Below, in pieces: positions 54,434 through 61,848 of a DNA stretch of 64,000 bases. This DNA is from Scleromatobacter humisilvae (GTDB taxonomy: Bacteria > Pseudomonadota > Gammaproteobacteria > Burkholderiales > Burkholderiaceae_C), in contig NZ_JAJLJH010000003.1 of the NCBI RefSeq assembly GCF_023231945.1, positions 62,001-126,000 of the forward strand, given 5' to 3'. The notes below the pieces were generated by a model. It did not search any database and was not told where the DNA came from. It worked only from the letters and a program-made list of their open reading frames with translations. Made by a program: the position numbers and the translations under genes. Each line of letters opens with the position of its first letter. Position 1 is the first letter of the stretch.

Positions 54434-54706
54434 GTGAACAAGTCTGAATTGATCGAACACATCGCCCGCCAGGCCGACATCTCCAAGGCCGCGGCAACCC
54501 GCGCGCTGGAGGCGGTCATCGGCGGCGTGAAGACCACCTTGAAAAAGGGTGGCAGCGTGTCGATCGTCGGGTTCGGCACCTTTGCCGTGACCAAGCGCGC
54601 CGCGCGTGTCGGCCGCAATCCGCGCACCAACGAACCCATCAAGATCAAGTCGGCCAAGGTGCCGAAGTTCCGTCCGGGCAAGGGCCTGAAGGACGCGGTC
54701 AACTGA
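54434..54706 (+). CDS. hup: HU-family DNA-binding protein
   Basis: A 90-residue nucleoid protein. The full HU fold is seen: [20 protein letters not shown], the core [22 protein letters not shown] and the arm signature [20 protein letters not shown]. It starts at GTG 54,434, after AGGGGG about 10 bases upstream. Confidence 0.95.
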   Translation: MNKSELIEHIARQADISKAAATRALEAVIGGVKTTLKKGGSVSIVGFGTFAVTKRAARVGRNPRTNEPIKIKSAKVPKFRPGKGLKDAVN

Positions 54707-54759
54707 AGGCCGGCCGGCGCGGCGTCCGCATCCGGACAGTCGCGCCGCAAGGTTCCAGC

Positions 54760-54835
54760 GGGTGCTTAGCTCAGTTGGTAGAGCAGCGCCCTTACACGGC
54801 GTAGGTCGGCGGTTCGAGCCCGTCAGCACCCACCA
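54760..54835 (+). tRNA. tRNA-Val (UAC)
   Basis: A 76-base tRNA. Acceptor GGGTGCT pairs with AGCACCC, the anticodon loop CTTACAC reads TAC, the T loop GGTTCGAGC is standard and the CCA end is encoded. Confidence 0.96.
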
Positions 54836-54954
54836 CATCCCGATCGTTTCCCCCAGTCCGGGCTAACCAGGCGAACTCCCGCAACCGAGTTCGCCTTTGT
54901 CGTTTTGGCCATGGCGGCCTGCCCGCCTCGCCCCAGTGTCCCAAGAGGCTTTCC

Positions 54955-56871
54955 ATGTTTGATTTCGTCCGGTCGCACAACCGTGTCCTGCAGGTGATGC
55001 TGGGCATCGTGATCATCCCGGTGTTCGGTTTCGTCGGCCTCCAGAGCTACCTGCAGCCCAACGAGTCGGCCGTTCCCGTGGCCTCGGTGGACGGCCACGA
55101 CATCTCGCACGCCGAGTGGGACACGCAGCGCCGCCAGGACGTCGACCTGATCCGCGCGCGCAATCCGCAGATCGACCTCAAGCAGCTCGACACGCCGGAG
55201 GCGCAGCGCCTGTCGCTCGACAAGCTGGTTCGCGACCGCGTGCTGCTGGCTGCCGTCAACCACGAGAACCTGGCGGTGAGCGAGGAGCGCATCGTCCACG
55301 AGTACCAGACCAACCCGGAGTTCGAACAGCTGCGCGCGATGCCCAAGGCGACGCGCGACGCCGTCCTGGCGCAGCAGGGCCTGAGCGGGAACGGGCTGCT
55401 CGAGAACATCGGCCGGACGCTGGCGCGCGAGCAGGCGCAGCAGGGCGTGGCGATCAGCGGCTTCCTGCCCGCGGCGTCGTTCAAGGCCGGCACCGACGCC
55501 TGGTTCGACCAGCGCGACATCCAGTGGCAGCGCTTCGACGTCAAGGAATACGCCGCGAAGATCCAGCCGACCGACGCCGAGGTCGAGGCGTACTACAAGG
55601 CTCACGCCGCCGACTTCGTCGCGCCCGAGCAGGCGAAGATCGACTACCTGGTGCTCGAGCCGGCCGCGCTGCAGGCGCAGGTCAAGGCCGACCCCACGCT
55701 GGTGCAGGGCTACTACGACGCCAACAAGAGCCGCTTCACGACGCCCGAGGAACGCAGCGCCAGCTACATCCTCGCCAAGGTCGCGCCCAACGCGTCGGCC
55801 GCCGACGTGGCCAAGGCCAAGGCGCTGGCCGACAGCGAGCTCGCCCTGGTTCGCAAGAACCCGGCCGCGTTCTCCGACACCGCCAGGAAGATCCCGCAGG
55901 ACGGCGGCCCGCTCGAAGGCGGCGACCTCGACTTCATGCGCAAGGGCGCGCTCGGCGTGCCGGCGCTCGACGACGCGCTGTTCTCGATGAAGCCCGACCA
56001 GATCAGCGACGTCATCCGCATCGACGGCGGCTTCCAGATCGTCAAGCTCACCGGCGTGCGCGGCGGCGCGGTCAAGTCCTTCGACGAGGTCAAGCCGCAG
56101 ATCGAGGACCAGCTGAAGACGCAGGAGGCGCAGAAGCTGTTCTCGGCCGACGCGGAGAAGTTCAAGGACACCGTCTACGAGCAGGCCGACAGCCTCGACG
56201 CGGCGGCCAAGGCCTTCCAGCTGACCAAGCAGACGGCCACCGTCACCCGCGTGCCCGCCGCCGGCGCGCCCGGCCCGCTCGCGTCGCCCAAGCTGCTCGC
56301 GGCCGTGTTCGCCACCGATGCGGTGAAGAACAAGCACAACACCGAGGCCGTCGAGACCGGCACGAACCAGCTCGCGGCCGCGCACGTCGTCGAGTACATG
56401 CCGCAGCACACGCGTCCGCTGGCCGAGGTGCGCGAGATGGTCGTCGCGGCCGTGCGCAACGCCCAGGCCGTCGCCGCCGCCCAGAAGGACGGCGAGGCCC
56501 GCGTGGCCGAGGCGAAGAAGGACCCCGCGCTGGCGCTGCCGCAGGCCGTCACCGTGAGCCGCCTCGACCGCACCGGCGCCGTGCCGCGCCCCATCGTCGA
56601 CGCCGCGCTGAAGGCCGACCTGTCCAAGGGCCCGACGGCCGTCGGACTCGCGCTGCCGGACGGCAGCTACGCGGCCATCCGCGTGCTGAAGTCGACGCCG
56701 CACGTGCCCGACGCCAACGAGTCCGCGCAGTTCAAGACCGTGTTCACGCAGGCCTTCGAGCAGGCCGAAGGCGAGGCCGTGTACGACTCGCTGAAGGCGC
56801 GCTACAAGGTCAAGTACCACGACGACCGCATCGCGAAGTTCACGTCGCAAGCCGCTTCGGCCGCCAACTGA
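54955..56871 (+). CDS. ppiD: Periplasmic peptidyl-prolyl isomerase/chaperone PpiD
   Basis: A 638-residue inner-membrane-anchored chaperone with one parvulin domain. The N-terminal anchor is VLQVMLGIVIIPVFGFVGLQ (about 12-31), followed by a SurA-type N-terminal chaperone region. The parvulin domain is at about residues 260-370 (EERSASYILAKVAP, GGPLEGGDLDFMRKGAL). Its catalytic competence is uncertain, as in many PpiD proteins. Confidence 0.93.
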   Translation: MFDFVRSHNRVLQVMLGIVIIPVFGFVGLQSYLQPNESAVPVASVDGHDISHAEWDTQRRQDVDLIRARNPQIDLKQLDTPEAQRLSLDKLVRDRVLLAAVNHENLAVSEERIVHEYQTNPEFEQLRAMPKATRDAVLAQQGLSGNGLLENIGRTLAREQAQQGVAISGFLPAASFKAGTDAWFDQRDIQWQRFDVKEYAAKIQPTDAEVEAYYKAHAADFVAPEQAKIDYLVLEPAALQAQVKADPTLVQGYYDANKSRFTTPEERSASYILAKVAPNASAADVAKAKALADSELALVRKNPAAFSDTARKIPQDGGPLEGGDLDFMRKGALGVPALDDALFSMKPDQISDVIRIDGGFQIVKLTGVRGGAVKSFDEVKPQIEDQLKTQEAQKLFSADAEKFKDTVYEQADSLDAAAKAFQLTKQTATVTRVPAAGAPGPLASPKLLAAVFATDAVKNKHNTEAVETGTNQLAAAHVVEYMPQHTRPLAEVREMVVAAVRNAQAVAAAQKDGEARVAEAKKDPALALPQAVTVSRLDRTGAVPRPIVDAALKADLSKGPTAVGLALPDGSYAAIRVLKSTPHVPDANESAQFKTVFTQAFEQAEGEAVYDSLKARYKVKYHDDRIAKFTSQAASAAN

Positions 56872-56881
56872 AAAAACACGC

Positions 56882-56887
56882 TATAAT
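56882..56887 (+). promoter_or_regulatory. Minus-10 element for tRNA-His
   Basis: A perfect TATAAT lies 14 bases before the tRNA-His. No good minus-35 box sits at the right distance; the sequence there is in the last codons of ppiD. Confidence 0.6.
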
Positions 56888-56900
56888 CTTTGGCTCCGGT

Positions 56901-56977
56901 GGTGGCTATAGCTCAGTTGGTAGAGTCCCAGATTGTGATTCTGGTTGTCGTGGGTTCGAGTCCCATTAGCCACCCCA
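56901..56977 (+). tRNA. tRNA-His (GUG)
   Basis: Acceptor stem GTGGCTA/TAGCCAC with the extra 5' G characteristic of tRNA-His paired to the discriminator C. The anticodon loop TTGTGAT reads GTG and the CCA is encoded. Confidence 0.96.
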
Positions 56978-56991
56978 CCTGAACCCTCGAG

Positions 56992-57026
56992 AAAAAGCTC
57001 CTGACGACCTCAGGAGCTTTTTTTTT
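56992..57026 (+). terminator. Strong intrinsic terminator after tRNA-His
   Basis: A 13-base stem with AAAAAGCTCCTGA and its reverse TCAGGAGCTTTTT, a CGACC loop and a nine-T tract. Confidence 0.92.
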
Positions 57027-57209
57027 CGCCCGGGCTTCCCTGAGCACGCCGGTCGCGTCATCCCGAACGCTCGGGAATCGCCAGGCGCTGGACTGCATCC
57101 GCTTGTCACGGCGTCGTCGATCCCCGAACCCGCGACGCCGGCCTTGCTGCTGCTGGGCGCGGCGGCGCTGTTGCTGTGCGCCCGCGCCCTTCGGGCTCAG
57201 AACGAGTAG
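57027..57209 (+). pseudogene. Relic of a PEP-CTERM protein C-terminus
   Basis: Read in one plus-strand frame, this stretch ends SIPEPATPALLLLGAAALLL then CARALRAQNE and a TAG at 57,207. That is a PEP-CTERM sorting signal: a PEP box, one hydrophobic helix and a basic end. There is no start codon in this frame between the terminator and the signal, so it looks like the last surviving piece of an exosortase substrate gene. It overlaps the stop of the outer-membrane gene by 13 bases. Confidence 0.5.
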
Positions 57210-58252
57210 CTCACGCCCGCGGATCCCGTCCAGCGCGGTGCGAGCTGGTAGCCCACCAGGTGGCTCGCCACCGGCAGCTGCACGAACGCGAACGCCTGCA
57301 CGTGATCGCCGAGCACGCCCGTCACGCCGGGGCTGAGGTAGACGACGGTGCCGGCGCTGTCCGGGTTGTCGGCGAGCGCGCCCTGGTCGGCGCTCTTGTG
57401 CGAGACGTTGACCTGCAGTTGCGGGACGACCTCCGGATTCGCCTCGTAGCGCGCGCCGAAGCTCGCGAAGGTGGTGTTGCCGACGCGGAAGTCCTGGCCC
57501 GCGCCGTGCAGGCGCTGGGCGAACGCCGACTGGTATTGGGCATTGACGAAGGCGTCGATGTTGGTCGCGACGGCCTGGTGGAAATAGGCGCCGACGATGA
57601 CGTCCGTCGTGCCCGTGCCGGGCTGCAGGCTGGTGTCGACGAGGTTGTCGGGCGAGTCGTTGGTCGACAGCGGGCCGCCCCGGAACGTGGCCGGATGGCG
57701 GCCGACGACGCCGGTGCCGTCGGCATTGGCGCCGCCGTAGTGGCCGGTCGGCAGCTTGATGCCCAGCTGCAGGCCGAGGTTGCGCTCCTCCAGCAGGCCC
57801 TGGTACGTGGCCATGAGGCGCAGGTCGCCGAGCCCCTTGATCTTGGCCGTGCTCAGCTGATCCTGCGTGACGGGGTTGGTCGCCGACGCGTAGGTGGAGT
57901 GGCCGCGATCGACCCAGGGCACGAGCACGCGCAGGCCCCAGTCGTCGTTGGGCGCGTAGGCGATGCCCAGCGTCGTGTAGCGATTGACGGTGTCGTGCTC
58001 GACCTCCTGGTCGCCGCCGGCGTCGTTGATCGCGGCGACGGCCGAGGTCGAGACCGCCCTGCTGCCGTGGCGCAGCTGGCTCTGGTCGATGTCGTCGAAC
58101 TGCAGGCTGACCGACCAGCCGGGCCGCGTCGGGTAGCCGGTGGCCGCGTCGGTGGACAGCGAGCAGCCGCAGGTGGCGCAGGCCGACGCGGAGCCGGCGG
58201 CGAGCGACAGCAGCGCGGCCGCGAAGGCGCTGTGAGTGGGGATCTTCGTCAT
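57197..58252 (-). CDS. Predicted outer-membrane beta-barrel protein
   Basis: A 351-residue protein with a signal peptide (MTKIPTHSAFAAALLSLAAG) and a mature start ACATCGCSLST with a metal-like CxxCxC. The body has alternating aromatic strands and ends in SAGVSYSF with a terminal Phe, as in outer-membrane barrels. The GTG/TPTGHYGGANADG region is typical of transporter-like proteins near metal-handling genes. A DUF2946 protein gene lies upstream on the same strand. Function unknown, copper or other metal possible. Confidence 0.75.
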   Translation of the reverse strand: MTKIPTHSAFAAALLSLAAGSASACATCGCSLSTDAATGYPTRPGWSVSLQFDDIDQSQLRHGSRAVSTSAVAAINDAGGDQEVEHDTVNRYTTLGIAYAPNDDWGLRVLVPWVDRGHSTYASATNPVTQDQLSTAKIKGLGDLRLMATYQGLLEERNLGLQLGIKLPTGHYGGANADGTGVVGRHPATFRGGPLSTNDSPDNLVDTSLQPGTGTTDVIVGAYFHQAVATNIDAFVNAQYQSAFAQRLHGAGQDFRVGNTTFASFGARYEANPEVVPQLQVNVSHKSADQGALADNPDSAGTVVYLSPGVTGVLGDHVQAFAFVQLPVASHLVGYQLAPRWTGSAGVSYSF

Positions 58253-58393
58253 GAGTGTCTGTGCGGGTCGTGAGGCCGGTGTGCGAGCGCTGAGGCAATC
58301 AGCGCACCAAGCCTCGGATCATGGCCGCCCGCGGGCGCGGACGGAATCACGCCACGGCGGGTGTCGACGCTTGTCGGCGCCCCGGGGCGAAGC

Positions 58394-58768
58394 TCAGACG
58401 AAGCGGGGAGGGGCGCGGGGTTGGGCGGAGGCCCAGACCGCGTTGCCGCGCGGCGCGCGCGTGAACGCGAGGGGCAACGCGCGGAAGGCGAGCGCGATGC
58501 CGGCGTCGGCGATGCGCGGGTCGGGCGGCGGCGCCAGGTCGGCGTGCAGCGCGCAATACGGGCAGTGCTCGAAGGCGTGAGGCGACGCGGGCGAATCCGG
58601 CGTGGCGCGCTTGTCGGACGCGACGTTCGCGGCCGAGCAGATCCTGTCCCAGGGCAGGCCGCTCGCGGTGGAGAACGCGCCCGTCACGGTCGGCACGAAG
58701 CTCACCAGCAGGATCGCGAACAGGGCGATCCAGCTCGAGACGGTGCGGCGGCCGCGTTGCGTGGACAT
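58394..58768 (-). CDS. DUF2946 family protein
   Basis: A 124-residue protein. An N-terminal membrane segment (WIALFAILLVSFVPTVTGAF) precedes the DUF2946 motif EHCPYCALHADLAPPP, a Cys/His cluster fit for metal binding. Members often accompany copper-related outer-membrane proteins, and one is encoded downstream here. About 140 bases of spacer separate the two. Confidence 0.8.
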   Translation of the reverse strand: MSTQRGRRTVSSWIALFAILLVSFVPTVTGAFSTASGLPWDRICSAANVASDKRATPDSPASPHAFEHCPYCALHADLAPPPDPRIADAGIALAFRALPLAFTRAPRGNAVWASAQPRAPPRFV

Positions 58769-58795
58769 GGCCGCGATTCTAGGCCTTGCCCGGAA

Positions 58796-59728
58796 TCAGG
58801 CCAGTGCGCGCCGCAACGCGGCACCGGCATGCGCGACGGACGCGCGGCCGTCGTCGAACACCTGTCCCAGCGTGAAGAACGCGTGCAGCATGCCGTCGTA
58901 GCGCCGGCATTCGACGGCCACGCCGGCTTCGGCCAGGCGCCTCGCGTACGCCTCGCCTTCGTCGCACAGCGGATCGCACTCGGCGACGATCACCAGCGCC
59001 GGCGGCAGGCTGCGCAGGTCGGGCGCGAGCAGCGGCGAGGCGAGCGGGTCGCGGCCCGCGGCGGGGTCGGGCAGGTAGTGGTTCCAGTTCCACTGCATGC
59101 CCTCGAGCGTCAGCAGATACCCTTGGCCGTATTCACGATACGACGGCGTGTCGAACGCGTGATGCGTGACCGGATAGACCAGCACCTGGAACGCCAGCGC
59201 CGGGCCGCCGCGGTCGCGGGCCATGATTGCGACGGACGCGGCGAGGTTGCCGCCGGCGCTGTCGCCGCACACCGCGATCCGGCCCGGGTCGGCGCCCAGC
59301 GCGGACGCGTGCACGGCGAGCCATTGCAGCGCGGCGTAGCAGTCGTTCAGTCCGGCCGGGAACTTGTGCTCCGGCGCGAGGCGGTAGTCGATCGCGACGA
59401 CCTTGCAGCCAGACGCGTTGGCCAGCGCGCGGCAGGTGGCGTCGTGGCTCTCGAGGTCGCCGCCGATCCAGCCGCCGCCGTGCAGGAACATGACCAGCGG
59501 CAGCGGCCCGGGTCGCGCGTCGCGGGGCGTGTAGGCGCGGGCGCGCACGGGTTGGCCGTCGGCGCCGGGAAGTTCGAAATCGGCGATCGCACCGACCTTT
59601 TCGTCCGATGGCGGCAGCAATCCCCGCAGGCCGGCGCGCGCCATCTCGACCGTCATCTCCGAGAGCGGCGGCCGGTCGAGCGCGTTGATCGTGTCGACGA
59701 AGGCCTGGGCTTGGGGGTGCAGCGGCAT
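58796..59728 (-). CDS. Alpha/beta hydrolase, hormone-sensitive-lipase family esterase
   Basis: A 310-residue esterase of family IV. The oxyanion motif HGGGW is at about residues 83-87, the nucleophile Ser in GDSAGGNLA at about 155-163, the acid in ECDPLCDEGE at about 248-257 and the His in DGMLHAFF at about 278-285. It should cut short-chain esters in the cytoplasm. A palindrome overlaps its promoter. Confidence 0.92.
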   Translation of the reverse strand: MPLHPQAQAFVDTINALDRPPLSEMTVEMARAGLRGLLPPSDEKVGAIADFELPGADGQPVRARAYTPRDARPGPLPLVMFLHGGGWIGGDLESHDATCRALANASGCKVVAIDYRLAPEHKFPAGLNDCYAALQWLAVHASALGADPGRIAVCGDSAGGNLAASVAIMARDRGGPALAFQVLVYPVTHHAFDTPSYREYGQGYLLTLEGMQWNWNHYLPDPAAGRDPLASPLLAPDLRSLPPALVIVAECDPLCDEGEAYARRLAEAGVAVECRRYDGMLHAFFTLGQVFDDGRASVAHAGAALRRALA

Positions 59729-59760
59729 GGCGAGCTTGTCTCGGTCGAAGGTGGTGACCG

Positions 59761-59788
59761 ACTATGACAGCTGGGCTCGACCTGTCAA
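59761..59788 (-). promoter_or_regulatory. Promoter of the esterase gene
   Basis: On the minus strand a perfect TTGACA (59,783-59,788) and CATAGT (59,761-59,766) are 16 bases apart, so transcription would start about 26 bases before the esterase ATG. The minus-35 lies inside the palindrome at 59,780-59,794. Confidence 0.6.
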
Positions 59789-59794
59789 ACAGGT
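59780..59794. promoter_or_regulatory. Palindromic operator ACCTGT-CAA-ACAGGT
   Basis: Perfect 6-base arms with a 3-base spacer. It covers the minus-35 of the esterase promoter. A second near-copy lies 78 bases away (59,858-59,872), between the esterase and GH15 genes. Confidence 0.65.
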
Positions 59795-59857
59795 TAAACG
59801 AGAATCGGCCAGCCTCTTCCTCTGGAAGCGCTGTCAGGTGGACGCAGGAACGTCGAA

Positions 59858-59872
59858 ACCTGTCGGACAGGA
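59858..59872. promoter_or_regulatory. Second palindromic operator, CCTGT-CGG-ACAGG core
   Basis: Same core as the first site, with the outermost base of one arm changed. It lies 59 bases before the GH15 ATG. The 78-base centre spacing and shared core suggest one regulator binding both. None of the regulators in the window is clearly its owner. Confidence 0.6.
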
Positions 59873-59931
59873 TTGGGGTCGGCCCATCCCTTGCCACGGC
59901 CGAGTCGCCCTTCACGACCCCCGGATTCCGC

Positions 59932-61746
59932 ATGCCCAGTCCCATCGAAGACTACGCCCTGATCGGCAACCAGGAGACCGTCGCCCTGGTCGGCCGCGAC
60001 GGCTCGATCGACTGGATGGGCATGCCGCGCTTCGACAGCCCGGCCTGTTTCGCGGCGCTGCTCGGCGCGCCCGAGCACGGCCGCTGGCTGATCGCGCCGG
60101 TCGACGCCGCGGCCACGGTCACGCGCGCCTACCGCGACGGCTCGACCGTGCTCGAGACGCGCTTCGCGACCGCCGGCGGCGAGGTCAGCGTCATCGACTT
60201 CATGGCGCGGCGCGACGGCGCATCCGACCTGATGCGCATCGTGCGCGGAGTGCGCGGGCGCGTCGCGATGCGCACGGAACTGGTCGTGCGCTTCGACTAC
60301 GGCGTGGTCGTGCCGTGGGTCTCGCGCCAGCAGGACGGTCGGCTGCACTTCACGGCCGGTCCCGATCGTCTCACGCTCGCGACGCCGCTGGAGCTGCGCG
60401 GCGAGGACCTGCGCACCGTCGGCGATTTCGAGCTCGGCGCGGGCGACGAGCTGACGTTCGCGTTGACATGGCAGCCGTCGTGGCGCGACGACCAGCCCGC
60501 GCCGGACGTGGCGCAGGCGTTGACGCAGGTCGAGGCGCAGTGGGACGCGTGGTCGGCCAGGCTGCCCGAGGGCGACCAGGTGTCGGAGGCCGTGCGGCGC
60601 TCGCTGGTCACGCTCAAGGCGCTGGCGCACTGGGAGACGGGCGGCATCATCGCGGCGGCGACGACCTCGCTGCCCGAGAAGATCGGCGGCACGCGCAACT
60701 GGGACTACCGCTTCTGCTGGCTGCGCGACGCCACCTTCACGCTCTACGCGCTGCTCGGACTGGGCTTCGTCGACGAGGCCGAGGCGTGGCGCGCGTGGCT
60801 GGTGCGCGCGGTGGCGGGCAGTCCGGACGACCTGCAGATCATGTACGGCGTGGCCGGCGAGCGGCGGCTCGACGAGTACGAGGTGCCGTGGCTGCCCGGC
60901 TACGAGAACTCCGCGCCCGTGCGCGTAGGCAACGCCGCCGCGGGCCAGGTGCAGCTCGACGTCTACGGCGAGGTGCTGGACGCGCTCTACGTCGCGCGCA
61001 AGGCCGGGCTCGCGTACGACGAGCGCAGCTGGTCGGTCGAGTGCGCGATGGTGCGCCATCTCGAGTCGATCTGGAACGAGCCCGATGACGGCATCTGGGA
61101 GGTGCGCGGCGGCCGCCGGCACTTCGTGCATTCGAAGGTGATGGCCTGGGTCGCGTTCGACCGCGCCGTGCGCTCGGCCACCGAGTTCGGCCTCGAAGGC
61201 CCGGTCGAACACTGGAAGCACGTGCGCGACGCGATCCATGACCAGGTCTGCGAGCGCGGCTTCGACGCGGCGCAGGACTCGTTCGTGCAGTCGTACGGAT
61301 CGAGCGCGCTCGACGCCAGCCTGCTGCTGATCGCCGTCGTCGGCTTCCTGCCGCCCGAGGATCCGCGCATCCGCGGCACGCTGGCCGCCATCGAGAAGGG
61401 CCTGCTGCGCGACGGCCTCGTGCTGCGCTACGACACCGGCGACTCCAAGGACGGCCTGCCGCCCGGCGAGGGCGCGTTTCTCGCCTGCACGTTCTGGTTA
61501 GCCGACAACTACCTGCTGCAGGATCGCGTCGACGAGGCCCAGGCCGTGTTCGACCGGCTGCTCGCCTACCGCAACGACGTGGGCCTGCTGGCCGAGGAAT
61601 ACGACCCGGTCGCGAAGCGGCAGCTGGGCAACTTTCCGCAGGCCTTCTCGCACCTGGCGTTGATCAACACCGCCACCGGCCTGGCCGCCGGGCGCGCGGG
61701 GACGGCGCATCAGCGCGCGGCGGGGAGCAGCGAGACGAAGGGCTGA
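59932..61746 (+). CDS. Glycoside hydrolase family 15 protein (glucoamylase/trehalase type)
   Basis: A 604-residue enzyme of GH15. It opens with a beta-sandwich domain (about 1-230, SPIEDYALIGNQETVALVGR, DGSIDWMGMPRFDSPA) and then an (alpha/alpha)6 barrel with the family motif GGTRNWDYRFCWLRDATFTL and QLDVYGEVLDAL. Family members cleave alpha-glucosidic bonds or trehalose, and this short N-terminal form is often called trehalase-like. The ATG at 59,932 is chosen because the protein starts with family sequence there. The gene follows two palindromes. Confidence 0.88.
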   Translation: MPSPIEDYALIGNQETVALVGRDGSIDWMGMPRFDSPACFAALLGAPEHGRWLIAPVDAAATVTRAYRDGSTVLETRFATAGGEVSVIDFMARRDGASDLMRIVRGVRGRVAMRTELVVRFDYGVVVPWVSRQQDGRLHFTAGPDRLTLATPLELRGEDLRTVGDFELGAGDELTFALTWQPSWRDDQPAPDVAQALTQVEAQWDAWSARLPEGDQVSEAVRRSLVTLKALAHWETGGIIAAATTSLPEKIGGTRNWDYRFCWLRDATFTLYALLGLGFVDEAEAWRAWLVRAVAGSPDDLQIMYGVAGERRLDEYEVPWLPGYENSAPVRVGNAAAGQVQLDVYGEVLDALYVARKAGLAYDERSWSVECAMVRHLESIWNEPDDGIWEVRGGRRHFVHSKVMAWVAFDRAVRSATEFGLEGPVEHWKHVRDAIHDQVCERGFDAAQDSFVQSYGSSALDASLLLIAVVGFLPPEDPRIRGTLAAIEKGLLRDGLVLRYDTGDSKDGLPPGEGAFLACTFWLADNYLLQDRVDEAQAVFDRLLAYRNDVGLLAEEYDPVAKRQLGNFPQAFSHLALINTATGLAAGRAGTAHQRAAGSSETKG

Positions 61747-61792
61747 GCGTCGAGGTCCGGGCCTTGTCCTTGCTCCGCTCGAGCATCGAGCC

Positions 61793-61806
61793 GAAGGCAA
61801 GACCTG
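61793..61806. repeat. Short REP-like remnant
   Basis: GAAGGCAAGACCTG shares 13 bases with the inverted unit at 48.6-48.7 kb. It lies in the 102-base gap between GH15 and the lipoxygenase gene. A single short match could be chance. Confidence 0.35.
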
Positions 61807-61848
61807 CCTCGGGTCGTGGACTCCCTGGTGCACGATGATCGGAACACG

